A stretch of 37,695 bases of DNA from NCBI GenBank assembly GCA_016288295.1, contig JAEEYV010000041.1:1-37695 (forward strand), given 5' to 3'. Source of the stretch: Alphaproteobacteria bacterium. GTDB lineage: Bacteria; Pseudomonadota; Alphaproteobacteria; RF32; CAG-239. Each line of letters begins with the position of its first letter. The stretch's first letter is position 1. This document shows positions 27,384 through 36,598 of the stretch, piece after piece. Made by a program: the position numbers and the translations under genes. The notes beneath the pieces are model-generated. The model saw only the letters and a list, made by a program, of their open reading frames with translations, did no database searches and was not told the DNA's origin.

Positions 27384-28482
27384 TCCTAAAAACAAGCTCA
27401 TAATACTTACAGCCGGTGGCACCGGCGGACACGTGTATCCTGCAGAAGCCTTAGCACAAGAGTTGGCAGAACGAGGCTATCGTTTGATGTTGGTTACGGA
27501 CAAACGAGGCCAGAACAACTACCACGGTAAACTCGGAGAAATCGAAAATCGCGCCGTTTTGAGCGGTGCTTTTGTCGGCAAAGGAAAATTATTCAAAATC
27601 AAAAGTTTGATTAAAGTCTCTATCGGTATATTTCAATCTATGTGGATTATCATTCGTAATCGCCCTAGTTGTATTGTCGGGTTTGGCGGATATGCATCTT
27701 TTCCATGCTCCGTTGCTGCGATTCTCTTAGGCAAAAAACTTATCTTACATGAACAAAATTCTGTTATGAGTCGCACCAATCGTCTTCTCAGCAAATATGC
27801 AACCGTAATTGCTACAAGTTTTGCAAAGACCAAATATGCACCTTCTGGAACACGCACATCCAGAACAGGAATGCCTGTTCGTGCAAACATTTCCAATTTG
27901 TTTAAACAATCATACAATCCGTCAACAGGCACAGATATATTTAATTTACTTGTATTTGGAGGATCGCAAGGTGCCAAAGTCTTTGGAGATGTTATTCCTG
28001 AAGCAATAAAAATGCTTGATACTGCAACTCAAAAACGTCTTCATATCACACAGCAATGTCGCGCTGATGATATTGATAATATTCAAAAAGCTTACAGTAC
28101 TACTGTTTGCAAATGCAATATTTCTAACTTCTTCAATAATATGTCTGAATTATATTCGACAGGGCATCTTATTATCTCTCGAGCCGGAGCTTCAAGTGTC
28201 AGTGAGATTGCCGCCGCAGGTATTCCTTCCATTTTGATTCCTTTACCGACAGCTGCAGATGATCACCAAACATCAAATGCTACTGAATTTAAGGACAATC
28301 AAGGCGGATTAGTCATTGCTCAAAAAGAATTCACCGCTCAACATCTTTGTTCCATACTCTTACATCTTATAAACGCACCTGACGAATTATTAAAAATGTC
28401 AGAAAACACTAAAAAATTTGCCATTACAGATGCAGACAAACGTCTTGCTGATCTTGTTGAAAAGGTTGTAAAGAGAGGTTAG
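27373..28482 (+). CDS. murG: UDP-GlcNAc:undecaprenyl-PP-MurNAc-pentapeptide GlcNAc transferase
   Basis: 369 residues from the ATG at 27373, which is in a GGAGG context inside the ftsW end; the ORF-track start 29 codons earlier is inside ftsW. It adds GlcNAc to lipid I to give lipid II at the inner face of the membrane. GGTGGHVYPAEALAQ, GFGGYASFP, HEQNSVMSRTNR, GGSQGAKVF and the UDP-binding SRAGASSVSEIAAAGIPSILIPLP are all present. Confidence 0.97.
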   Translation: MTDSPKNKLIILTAGGTGGHVYPAEALAQELAERGYRLMLVTDKRGQNNYHGKLGEIENRAVLSGAFVGKGKLFKIKSLIKVSIGIFQSMWIIIRNRPSCIVGFGGYASFPCSVAAILLGKKLILHEQNSVMSRTNRLLSKYATVIATSFAKTKYAPSGTRTSRTGMPVRANISNLFKQSYNPSTGTDIFNLLVFGGSQGAKVFGDVIPEAIKMLDTATQKRLHITQQCRADDIDNIQKAYSTTVCKCNISNFFNNMSELYSTGHLIISRAGASSVSEIAAAGIPSILIPLPTAADDHQTSNATEFKDNQGGLVIAQKEFTAQHLCSILLHLINAPDELLKMSENTKKFAITDADKRLADLVEKVVKRG

Positions 28483-28483
28483 C

Positions 28484-29404
28484 ATGTTCAACTTTTTTAA
28501 AAAAAACTCTCTTCTAAAATCTCTGCCTAAAGTAAAAGGTAAATATTTAACCAATGTCAATTTGAGTAAACATACATGGTTTGGTGTTGGCGGACCGGCC
28601 GAAGTCATGTACATTCCTCATGACAGCGAAGATTTAAGCTTTTTTATTCGTCATTGTCCTCAAAATACACCCATTTTTATCATTGGAGGCGGCTCCAACT
28701 TGCTCGTTCGTGATGGAGGCATTCCCGGTGTTGTCATAAAACTTGACTCTCCAGCATTCAAAAAGATTGAAATTGGTTTTAATGAAATAACTTGCGGTGC
28801 CGGATTAAAAAATATTGAACTTAAAAAAATCCTAATCAACAACCAAATCACCGGTTTGGAATTTTTATGTTCAATTCCCGGAGTTATTGGCGGCTCTGTT
28901 AAAACTAATGCCGGTTGCTTCGGACGTGAAGTCAAAGATGTAATTAAATCAGTACAAATCATCAACGGACTTGGTGAGATTAAAACTATCGGTGTTAATG
29001 ATTTGGAGCTCGGATATCGAACCAGTTGTTTTCCTGATGACTGGATTGTTTTATCCATAACTTTTACTACCTCTTCTGACAGCAAAGAAAATATTGAAAA
29101 AACTCTTAATCAACAAAAAGCCTATCGTCAAGCCCAACAACCTTATAATCAAAGAACAGCCGGTTCTACATTTAAAAATCCGCAAGGATTACGAGCCTGG
29201 GAACTAATCAAAAAATCCGGTTGCGATAACTTTTCGTTCGGAGGAGCTAAAGTTTCAGAAAAACATTGCAATTTTTTAATCAATACCGGCAATGCAACGG
29301 CTAAAGACATTGAAACTCTGGGAGAGATGATTATTAGCACTGTCAGGCAAAAGACATATATTACCTTAGAATGGGAAATCAAGCGAGTAGGAATAGATAA
29401 ATAA
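28484..29404 (+). CDS. murB: UDP-N-acetylenolpyruvoylglucosamine reductase
   Basis: 306 residues of the FAD-dependent enzyme that reduces UDP-GlcNAc-enolpyruvate to UDP-MurNAc. TWFGVGGPAEVM, IIGGGSNLLVRDGG and GLEFLCSIPGVIGGSVKTNAG bind FAD; GYRTSCF and AGSTFKNP carry substrate and catalytic residues (the Ser of GST). It starts 1 nt after murG, with no murC between, and its stop overlaps ftsQ in TAATG. Confidence 0.96.
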   Translation: MFNFFKKNSLLKSLPKVKGKYLTNVNLSKHTWFGVGGPAEVMYIPHDSEDLSFFIRHCPQNTPIFIIGGGSNLLVRDGGIPGVVIKLDSPAFKKIEIGFNEITCGAGLKNIELKKILINNQITGLEFLCSIPGVIGGSVKTNAGCFGREVKDVIKSVQIINGLGEIKTIGVNDLELGYRTSCFPDDWIVLSITFTTSSDSKENIEKTLNQQKAYRQAQQPYNQRTAGSTFKNPQGLRAWELIKKSGCDNFSFGGAKVSEKHCNFLINTGNATAKDIETLGEMIISTVRQKTYITLEWEIKRVGIDK

Positions 29405-30291
29405 TGTTATGGTTCAAGAAAAAAAGCACAAAACCCGAAGTTCCTGCTCCTAAAACTGATGAGCGTTATCGCATATATTCGCCCAAATTATGGCCATATC
29501 GTTTTATTGGAAATCTTGTCCTATTATCAACGATTGCCGCTGCCACATTCGGCATTTTTGTAATAAAAACCAATCTTGTAGCTCAAAAACTTACTTCTTT
29601 TTCTGATTATTTTATTGAACTTACCACCAAAATGGGATTTACCGTAGATGACATTTTAGTTTATGGTCGCAAAAAAACTCCGCTTAATGAAATTAATAAT
29701 GTCATCAATCTTCACCGCGGCGACAACTTTTTCGATCCTGACATTCATCAGTTACGAACCGACTTAGAACAACTTCCTTGGGTAAAAACAGCTATTATAG
29801 AACGCCTATATTCCCCTAATGTTATTAAAATCAACTTAACCGAACGTGAAATTATTGCTATATGGCAAATCAAAAATCATTTTCACCCTGTAGATATTGA
29901 AGGCCGGGTAATTGATACCGAAAAGGTTCCACCTACCCCTCTTCTACTGATCATTGGTCACAAGGCTCCCGAACATTTACAAGAATTGATTGATGTCATC
30001 AAAACCGACGATGAATTATATTCTCGTATAAAAGCTGCAAATTTCATATCCGGACGCCGTTGGAACATTATTTTAGATAGCATTCAAGACGGCATAACCA
30101 TCAAACTTCCGGCAGAAGATCTCGATAAGGCGTGGAAGCGATTAATAAAATTAAATAAAACTCGTGGAATTCTTAAACGTAAATTAACCATCATTGATTT
30201 AAGATTCGAAAATAAGGTACTTGTAACCCCTAAAAAGGATTCTATAAAATCTAAACCTGAAGGGAATCAAGCGCAAGAACACGGAGTATAG
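29404..30291 (+). CDS. ftsQ: Cell division protein FtsQ
   Basis: 295 residues: a short cytoplasmic tail, one membrane helix (about 35-56), then a POTRA domain (about 75-145; FTVDDILVYGRKKTPLNEI, LEQLPWVKTAIIERLYSPN) and the FtsQ C-terminal domain. It bridges cytoplasmic and periplasmic parts of the divisome. Its position between murB and ftsA is canonical except that ddl is missing before it. Confidence 0.93.
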   Translation: MLWFKKKSTKPEVPAPKTDERYRIYSPKLWPYRFIGNLVLLSTIAAATFGIFVIKTNLVAQKLTSFSDYFIELTTKMGFTVDDILVYGRKKTPLNEINNVINLHRGDNFFDPDIHQLRTDLEQLPWVKTAIIERLYSPNVIKINLTEREIIAIWQIKNHFHPVDIEGRVIDTEKVPPTPLLLIIGHKAPEHLQELIDVIKTDDELYSRIKAANFISGRRWNIILDSIQDGITIKLPAEDLDKAWKRLIKLNKTRGILKRKLTIIDLRFENKVLVTPKKDSIKSKPEGNQAQEHGV

Positions 30292-30305
30292 ATGGAGCTT
30301 TTAAA

Positions 30306-31568
30306 ATGAATTCTTTTAACCGACAAACCTTAATTGCAGCCTTGGACATCGGTTCATCCAAAGTATGTTGCATTATTGCCCGTGTCGGACGAGATCAAAA
30401 AATCACCATTGCCGGATACGGATACAATGCGTCAAAAGGCATAAAAAACGGCACAATCACTGACATCAAACAAGCAACTTTTTCAGTTTGTGATGCCGTC
30501 GAAGCAGCTGAACAGATGGCCAACGAACGTGTTGAACGCATAATTGTCAACATTTCCGGAAGCCGTGTTAAAAGTGCAACCAAACAAGCTACTATCAATC
30601 TCAACAAATCCAAACCGATTACAGAGCTTGAAATCAACAAAGTAATGGATAAAGGTATCAATAAAATCAATGTTGAAGACAATGAGTTGATTCACTGTCT
30701 ACAAACCGGATACAGACTTGATGGTGGCAAAGAAACTTCTGACCCTCGCAACTTGTTTGGCGAAACTTTATCTGTTGACGTACTTTTGGGAATGGTTCCT
30801 GAAATCATGTACCGCAATACCAAAACGGTTTTAGATAATTCTCACCTTGAAATTGCCGAAAAAGTTTTATCATCATACGCTTCAGGGCTTGCATGCCTGG
30901 TTGATGATGAAAAAGAACTCGGAGCCACTGTTATTGACATTGGTGGTGGCACAACAAGCATTGCCAGCTTCAATCACAAACACCCAGTATATTTTAGTTC
31001 CATCGGTGTCGGAGGCAACAATATAACTAATGATATTGCCTGGGGCTTAACCACATCTTTTGCTCATGCAGAACGTTTAAAAACTCTGCATGGATGTGCC
31101 TTCCTTACATCACAAGATCAAAACGAGACTATCAATGTTTATCCTGTTGGTGAAGAAGACGATAGCATGATCAAAAAAGTTCCAAAGTCTGAATTGATTG
31201 GCATTATTGCACCTCGTGTTGAAGAAATGTTCGAGCTCGTTGCTCAAAAACTGTCTGAAGTAAAAGATATTAATTCTCACCGCATCGTCCTTACTGGCGG
31301 TGGTAGCCAGCTGTTAGGTATTAGAGAAGTAGCTTCAATCATTCTTGATAAACAGGTTCGTCTCGGACGTCCCCGTAACATCGGCAATATTTTGGATATT
31401 TCTAACTATCCCGTCTTGCAATACCCTTCTTTCTCGACCGTAATCGGCTTATTGTTATTTGTGCTAAATTATACTGAGCGCAAACCGACAAAAATTATTT
31501 CTAAACCGATTAACACCGAGGGCGGGCGTTTTGCCAAAATTATGAATTGGTTAAAGCAAAATTTTTAA
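30306..31568 (+). CDS. ftsA: Cell division protein FtsA
   Basis: 420 residues of the actin/Hsp70 ATPase superfamily; it tethers FtsZ filaments to the membrane. Phosphate-1 ALDIGSSKVCCIIARV, phosphate-2 VIDIGGGTTSIASF and adenosine motif VLTGGGSQLLGI are present. The C-terminus GGRFAKIMNWLKQNF is the amphipathic membrane-targeting helix. GGAG precedes the ATG. Confidence 0.97.
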   Translation: MNSFNRQTLIAALDIGSSKVCCIIARVGRDQKITIAGYGYNASKGIKNGTITDIKQATFSVCDAVEAAEQMANERVERIIVNISGSRVKSATKQATINLNKSKPITELEINKVMDKGINKINVEDNELIHCLQTGYRLDGGKETSDPRNLFGETLSVDVLLGMVPEIMYRNTKTVLDNSHLEIAEKVLSSYASGLACLVDDEKELGATVIDIGGGTTSIASFNHKHPVYFSSIGVGGNNITNDIAWGLTTSFAHAERLKTLHGCAFLTSQDQNETINVYPVGEEDDSMIKKVPKSELIGIIAPRVEEMFELVAQKLSEVKDINSHRIVLTGGGSQLLGIREVASIILDKQVRLGRPRNIGNILDISNYPVLQYPSFSTVIGLLLFVLNYTERKPTKIISKPINTEGGRFAKIMNWLKQNF

Positions 31569-31646
31569 TTTTGGTAACTAAACCTTAAACACTTTTTCAT
31601 ATTATAACATCAATTGTTATCACTTTTATAAACGTGGAGTAAATCT

Positions 31647-33344
31647 ATGCCAGTTAAATTAGCTGTTCCGGAAACCAATATGATTACACTAAAACCCCGT
31701 ATTTCCGTAATCGGTGTCGGTGGTGGCGGTGGAAACGCCGTAAATAATATGATTGTTAAAAAACTTGAGGGCGTTGATTTTATCGTTGCCAATACTGATG
31801 CTCAAGCTTTGGAAAACTCAAAGTGTGACCGTCGAATCCAACTTGGTATTGAAACCACTCATGGTCTTGGTGCTGGTGCTTGTCCCGAAATTGGACGTGC
31901 TGCCGCTGAAGAAGCTCAGGCTGAAATTGAAAAAGAGCTTGAAGGCGCCAACATGGTATTTATCACTGCCGGTATGGGTGGCGGTACAGGATCTGGTGCG
32001 GCTCCGGTTGTTGCCCGTATAGCCAAACAAAAAGGTATTTTAACCATCGGCGTAATTACCAAACCGTTCCAATTTGAAGGCAAAAAACGTTCTGAAATAG
32101 CTGAAAAAGCCGTTGAAGAATTTATCTCAGCCGTTGATAGTATTATCATCATTCCTAACCAAAATCTTTTCCGTGTTGCCGATAAAACTACAACTTTGGC
32201 TGATGCTTTTATTCTGGCTGATAACGTTTTATACTCCGGCGTTCGTTCCATCACCGATTTAATGATGATGCCCGGTCTTATCAACCTTGATTTTGCTGAC
32301 ATCAAAAGCATCATGCAAGACAAAGGCAAAGCCATTATGGGTACAGGCGAAGCTGAGGGTGAAGGCCGAGCTTTGCAAGCTGCCGAACAGGCTCTATCGA
32401 ATCCATTACTTGACAACAGCAATATGACCGGTGCAAAAGGCGTCTTAATTAACATTACCGGTGGTAACGACTTAACCTTGTTCGAAATTGACGAAGCCGC
32501 AAACCGTATTAAAGAAGAAGTTGACGAAGATGCCAACATTATTTTTGGTTCAAGTTTTGACGATTCGCTTAACGGCAAAATCAGAGTATCAATTGTTGCA
32601 ACCGGTATTGACAACGCCCGTGTTGCCAAACTCAAACCGACAGCTCCTATTCATACCGACTACTTGGCTGAAAGTTATTCTGCTAGCGACAATACCCCCA
32701 ATACTCCTAGCGATGAGCTGGATTCAAACTTAGCCAAATTTGCTGCCAACATAACCCCGGAAAGCATTGTTAAAGAAGAGACTGTTGAAGAAGATAATTC
32801 TTACGCAGAACCTGTTATCGAAACAGCTCCGGAAGAAACTGTTGATGAGCAGCAAGCTCCTATTGCAATTATTGATGATCTTGCTGAATCATCCAACATA
32901 GAAAATGCAGACGACAACAATTCAACTGTCATTAATGAAATCCCGCAGGCTTCATCATTGTTTAGTGCCGTAATCAACAAAACTGAACATAATGATATCG
33001 ATTCGCAACTTGAAAGTGCACTATCCGCTCAAAATAACAGCTTTTCTTCCAAAAATGCTCCTAAATTCACTGAGGAAGAACCGGAATTGTTTGCCAACAA
33101 TCCACAAGTTTTCAACGCAGCTCCCAAAGTAGATGAGAGCGAAAAATTGATTGTAAACGAAACTAAAGAGTACACTCCGACTTTGATTGAGCGTTTCACC
33201 GGTTTTTCAATTGCCAAACGCAACCTCAAGAAAAAGATGGAACAAGAGCGCCACTACCAAGAACCGGTAACACCGGCTTTAGCAGGTAACGATGACGACG
33301 ATAACAATAATCTTGATATTCCGTCATTCTTAAGACGCAAATAA
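31647..33344 (+). CDS. ftsZ: Cell division GTPase FtsZ
   Basis: 565 residues. The tubulin-like GTPase polymerises into the Z ring. The core has [13 protein letters not shown], the tubulin signature [16 protein letters not shown] and the T7-loop region [11 protein letters not shown]. After about residue 320 an unusually long acidic and Asn/Ser-rich linker of roughly 230 residues leads to the conserved tail DIPSFLRRK that binds FtsA. Long linkers are common in alphaproteobacterial FtsZ. GGAG lies 7 nt before the ATG. A terminator follows. Confidence 0.98.
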   Translation: MPVKLAVPETNMITLKPRISVIGVGGGGGNAVNNMIVKKLEGVDFIVANTDAQALENSKCDRRIQLGIETTHGLGAGACPEIGRAAAEEAQAEIEKELEGANMVFITAGMGGGTGSGAAPVVARIAKQKGILTIGVITKPFQFEGKKRSEIAEKAVEEFISAVDSIIIIPNQNLFRVADKTTTLADAFILADNVLYSGVRSITDLMMMPGLINLDFADIKSIMQDKGKAIMGTGEAEGEGRALQAAEQALSNPLLDNSNMTGAKGVLINITGGNDLTLFEIDEAANRIKEEVDEDANIIFGSSFDDSLNGKIRVSIVATGIDNARVAKLKPTAPIHTDYLAESYSASDNTPNTPSDELDSNLAKFAANITPESIVKEETVEEDNSYAEPVIETAPEETVDEQQAPIAIIDDLAESSNIENADDNNSTVINEIPQASSLFSAVINKTEHNDIDSQLESALSAQNNSFSSKNAPKFTEEEPELFANNPQVFNAAPKVDESEKLIVNETKEYTPTLIERFTGFSIAKRNLKKKMEQERHYQEPVTPALAGNDDDDNNNLDIPSFLRRK

Positions 33345-33356
33345 GCTATAACACAC

Positions 33357-33386
33357 AAAAAAGCCGTTCTAACGAACGGCTTTTTT
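33357..33386. terminator. Bidirectional terminator between ftsZ and tig
   Basis: AAAAAAGCCGTTC-TAAC-GAACGGCTTTTTT forms a 13-bp stem with a run of A on one side and T on the other, so it can terminate both ftsZ and the convergent tig. Confidence 0.93.
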
Positions 33387-33399
33387 CATAATCCAAGCA

Positions 33400-34722
33400 T
33401 TAGTCTTCAAACTTATAAAGTTCTTCAACCGAAACTTTTTTCTCACTTACTGAAGCCTGGCTCAAAACATGGTCGATTAACTTTTCCTCCATAACCGGAG
33501 CTTTCAAAGCCTCAACCGCTTTAGCATTTTTCATATAATAATCCAAAACAACTTTTTCTTGTCCCGGATATTTTTTTGCTTCATTCATAATTGCGGCATT
33601 CAAATCTTCTGGCATCAACTTAATTTTAGCAACTTCGCCGGCTTCCGAAAGCAACAAACCTAACTTGACACGACGAGTTGCAATCTTTTTATACTCATCC
33701 ATTAACTCTTTTTCAGGAGTATTTTTCTCGTGTTCATCAAGTTGATTATGCTTTTTAGCATGCTCATATTGTTCAGTAATAGCCTTAAACTCAGCTTCGA
33801 CCATACCGGCAGGAACATCAAAGCTATAAGCCTTATCCAACTCATCTAAGAGTTGACGTTTTAATTTTAATTTAGAAGCATGCTCGTAATCCTCAGAAAT
33901 ACGTTTTCTAATATTTTCTTTTAATGAAGCCAAATCTTTTTCACCGACAGATTTAGCAAACTCATCATTAATTTCGATTTCTTTTGGTTGGCGAATAGCC
34001 TTTACTTCAACAGCAAACACAGCATCTTTGCCGGCCAGATTTTTAGCATGATAATTTTCCGGGAATTTAACTTTTACATCAACTTTATCACCGGCTTTAG
34101 CACCTATCAGCTGATCTTCAAAGCCCGGAATAAATGCGCCTGATCCAAGCTCGAGAGGATATCCTTCGCCTTTTCCGCCTTGGAATTCTTCGCCGTCGAC
34201 CTTACCTACAAAGTCAATAACAACGCTATCGCCTTTCTTGGCAGCATATGCATTGTCCTCAACCTTAACGGTTTCTCTGCGAGAATGAACTATGTAGTCC
34301 AAAGCCTTTTTGATTTCGCTCTCTGGCACATCTGCGGTCAGCTTTTCAATTTTAACTTTAGAAAAGTCGCCAATCTTAATTTCCGGCATCAATTCTGCAG
34401 TCATTTCAAATTCAATATCTTTTCCATCTTCAAATTTATTGATTTTAACATTTGGTTGCATGGCCAAACGGAGCTTATTTTCCTTAATAACTGCATTTAC
34501 TGCATCACTTACGACCTCATCCAAAGCCTCGCCCAAAACAGATGCGCGATACTTTTGTTTCAACATATCTTTCGGCGCTTTACCAGGTCTAAAACCTGGG
34601 ATTTTGGTTGTTTTAGCAATATGATCCAATTTAGCGTCAACTTTTTTCTCAAATTCTGCATTTTCAATGGTTACATTATATTTCTTCTGTAAACCTTCAG
34701 CTTTTAATTCTTTAGTTTTCAT
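33400..34722 (-). CDS. tig: Trigger factor chaperone
   Basis: 440 residues from the ATG at 34722; the ORF-track start at 34752 is a TTG between the tRNA and the gene. It is a ribosome-bound chaperone with peptidyl-prolyl isomerase activity. The ribosome-binding loop is IPGFRPGKAPKDM (about 41-53); the FKBP-like domain follows (KKGDSVVIDFVGKVDGEEF, LGSGAFIPGFEDQLIGAKAGD) and then the helical C-terminal domain. The tRNA-Leu gene lies 34 nt upstream on the same strand. Confidence 0.96.
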   Translation of the reverse strand: MKTKELKAEGLQKKYNVTIENAEFEKKVDAKLDHIAKTTKIPGFRPGKAPKDMLKQKYRASVLGEALDEVVSDAVNAVIKENKLRLAMQPNVKINKFEDGKDIEFEMTAELMPEIKIGDFSKVKIEKLTADVPESEIKKALDYIVHSRRETVKVEDNAYAAKKGDSVVIDFVGKVDGEEFQGGKGEGYPLELGSGAFIPGFEDQLIGAKAGDKVDVKVKFPENYHAKNLAGKDAVFAVEVKAIRQPKEIEINDEFAKSVGEKDLASLKENIRKRISEDYEHASKLKLKRQLLDELDKAYSFDVPAGMVEAEFKAITEQYEHAKKHNQLDEHEKNTPEKELMDEYKKIATRRVKLGLLLSEAGEVAKIKLMPEDLNAAIMNEAKKYPGQEKVVLDYYMKNAKAVEALKAPVMEEKLIDHVLSQASVSEKKVSVEELYKFED

Positions 34723-34756
34723 TTTTTTATTCTCTTTCCTGTTGAAACACAAAGAT

Positions 34757-34841
34757 TGGTGCGGGCGAAGGGACTTGAACCCCCATGACTTTCGCCATCA
34801 GATCCTAAGTCTGACGTGTCTACCAATTTCACCACGCCCGC
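34757..34841 (-). tRNA. tRNA-Leu, anticodon UAG
   Basis: On the minus strand the gene begins GCGGGCG and ends CGCCCGC followed by A and an encoded CCA; these form the 7-bp acceptor stem. The T arm is GGGGG-TTCAAGT-CCC-like, the anticodon stem TCAGA/TCTGA holds the loop CTTAGGA (anticodon TAG), and a long variable arm TGGCGAAAGTCA marks a class II leucine tRNA. Confidence 0.95.
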
Positions 34842-34892
34842 ACAAATGTACAGGCATAGTACTCATTTTTTGATATAAATCAAGCCCTAAAA

Positions 34893-34931
34893 ATAAAAAA
34901 GTGGATTAAAGACTTAAATTTTAGTCCACTT
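34893..34931 (-). terminator. Rho-independent terminator downstream of cstA
   Basis: A 12-bp stem (AAGTGGATTAAA with its complement, one G-T pair) encloses a 9-nt loop; on the minus strand it is followed by TTTTTTATTTTT. It lies about 130 nt past the cstA stop and before tRNA-Leu. The remaining bases of 34842-35062 hold nothing recognised. Confidence 0.75.
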
Positions 34932-35062
34932 CGATTTGCAAATTTAACCTATAGTTCCATTCCAAAATCTATTTTGTTAGTCTTATTTTGAGATTGTTGC
35001 TGAAATTGTTCCTTTATGGAAGTTGATATTGTAGACTTGTTAAAAGAACAAAATTCTAATAT

Positions 35063-36466
35063 CTAGTAAGCTACTTTTCTGCATTTGAAGAAGTATAAAA
35101 CAACAATTATTGCTGTCAAAACCAAACCAAAACAAATTGATTGTTCAATCGGCAACCCAAGCAAAATCGGTGCATAGCCTAAATATGTCGCACAAACAGA
35201 AGTAATGAATATAGCAGGAATCATGGCAATCATCTCGTTCTTGTGATGCTCACGCAAATAAAATGCTCCAACCCAGAGCATAATGCTTGCCAAAAGCTGG
35301 TTCGCCCAACCGAAATACACCCAAATTTTATTCAAGTCGATAAAAGCCATCGCTGTGGCAACACCGAGAATTATTGCACTCAATAACAATCTGTTTTTAA
35401 GTTTTTTCTGGTCAGATTTTAAGAAGTCCGCACAAGAAAGCCTGGCCGAGCGCAGAGCCGTGTCGCCGGTTGTAATAGCCAGGAAAATAACCGATAAGAC
35501 GGCAAGCGATCCGCCCCATTGTCCTAAAAATCCTTTTGAAATTTCCGAAACAACAGCTCCCGCATTGCCTGTTGCCCCCAAAGCTTCGTTTAGGCCGGCA
35601 GTTCCGTTATAAAATGCAATCCCGAGTGTTGCCCAAATAAGCGCAATAAATCCCTCGGTTATCATAGCACCATAAAAAACCGGTCGAGCATATTTTTCGT
35701 TGGTAATGCATCTTGCCATCATCGGGGATTGCGTGGAGTGAAATCCGCTCAAAGCACCGCAGGCAATGGTGATAAACATTAGTGGAAATATGGGTTTCTC
35801 GCCGGGATTTTGGTTTATAACCGACAAGTCGTGATAAAAATCTATTCCTTTGCCAAACAAAACTATCAGCAGCAAAAAGGTAGAGATAATCAAACAAGCG
35901 CCAAAAATGGGATAAAAACGACCGATAATCTTGTCAATCGGCAATAATGTTGCCAAGAAATAATATCCGAAAATTATCCCGAGCCAAGCCACAAAAGGCA
36001 AACCGGTAGCACTTTCGAGCATATGTGCCGGAGTTTGCGCAAAAATAGAGCCTATTAAAACAAGCAGAAAAACCAATAAAAAAATGAAAAAATAGTGGAA
36101 TTTATCGCCCAAATATTTTTTTACAAACGCAACAATGGTAGAGCCTTTGTTCCGCATAGACAGTGTGCCTGAGAGCATATCATGCACGCCGCCGGCAAAA
36201 ATTGAGCCGAATACAATCCACAAAAGACATACAGGACCATATAATGCCCCCAAAATAGCCCCGAAAACAGGACCAAGTCCGGCAATGTTCAAAAATTGTA
36301 TCAAAAAGATTTTAGTCGGCTTTAGTGGAACAAAATCAATTCCGTCGGTCATTGTAACGGCAGGAGTTTTGTTTGCTGGGTTTATATCCAAAATTTTTTC
36401 TACTACGACGCCATAAATAAAATATCCGCCGATGAGCATTGCACTTGCTAACAAAAATAAAATCAT
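35063..36466 (-). CDS. CstA-family carbon starvation / peptide or pyruvate transporter, short form
   Basis: 467 residues with many membrane helices. FLNIAGLGPVFGAILGALYGP (about 58-78) and GGVHDMLSGTLSMRNKG are the CstA signatures; STQSPMMARCI and TTGDTALRSARL follow. E. coli CstA is about 700 residues, so this is the short form seen in some anaerobes. Family members have been linked to uptake of peptides or pyruvate under carbon limitation; which applies here is unknown, though pyruvate would fit the PFOR in the same window. The start has AGGAG upstream. It is monocistronic. Confidence 0.88.
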   Translation of the reverse strand: MILFLLASAMLIGGYFIYGVVVEKILDINPANKTPAVTMTDGIDFVPLKPTKIFLIQFLNIAGLGPVFGAILGALYGPVCLLWIVFGSIFAGGVHDMLSGTLSMRNKGSTIVAFVKKYLGDKFHYFFIFLLVFLLVLIGSIFAQTPAHMLESATGLPFVAWLGIIFGYYFLATLLPIDKIIGRFYPIFGACLIISTFLLLIVLFGKGIDFYHDLSVINQNPGEKPIFPLMFITIACGALSGFHSTQSPMMARCITNEKYARPVFYGAMITEGFIALIWATLGIAFYNGTAGLNEALGATGNAGAVVSEISKGFLGQWGGSLAVLSVIFLAITTGDTALRSARLSCADFLKSDQKKLKNRLLLSAIILGVATAMAFIDLNKIWVYFGWANQLLASIMLWVGAFYLREHHKNEMIAMIPAIFITSVCATYLGYAPILLGLPIEQSICFGLVLTAIIVVLYFFKCRKVAY

Positions 36467-36538
36467 AATTCAATTCTCCTGCTTTTGAATGCTATATTTT
36501 TTTTGCTGTTTTTTCAACAGATAAATTTGCTTGCCAAA

Positions 36539-36582
36539 TTGCAATAAATATGTTTTTATCCGCTTAAATTTTGCAATAAATA
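36539..36582. repeat. Pair of 12-nt direct repeats in the cstA-prfC intergenic region
   Basis: TTGCAATAAATA occurs at 36539-36550 and 36571-36582, 32 nt apart start to start, about three helical turns. Each is preceded by A/T-rich sequence. They lie in the 132-nt divergent region and could be binding sites for a regulator of either gene, or chance in A/T-rich DNA. Confidence 0.5.
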
Positions 36583-36598
36583 CAAATTGGGTTTAGAT

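Noticed and set aside
31916-32635. 239-residue antisense ORF inside ftsZ
   Set aside because: It mirrors the well-conserved ftsZ GTPase frame; its hydrophobic-looking sequence is a codon-bias shadow.
25222-33344. Possible frameshifts or pseudogenes in the division cluster where murC, murD or ddl are expected
   Set aside because: The gaps between genes are a few nucleotides and all flanking genes are full length, so no remnants can be hidden there.
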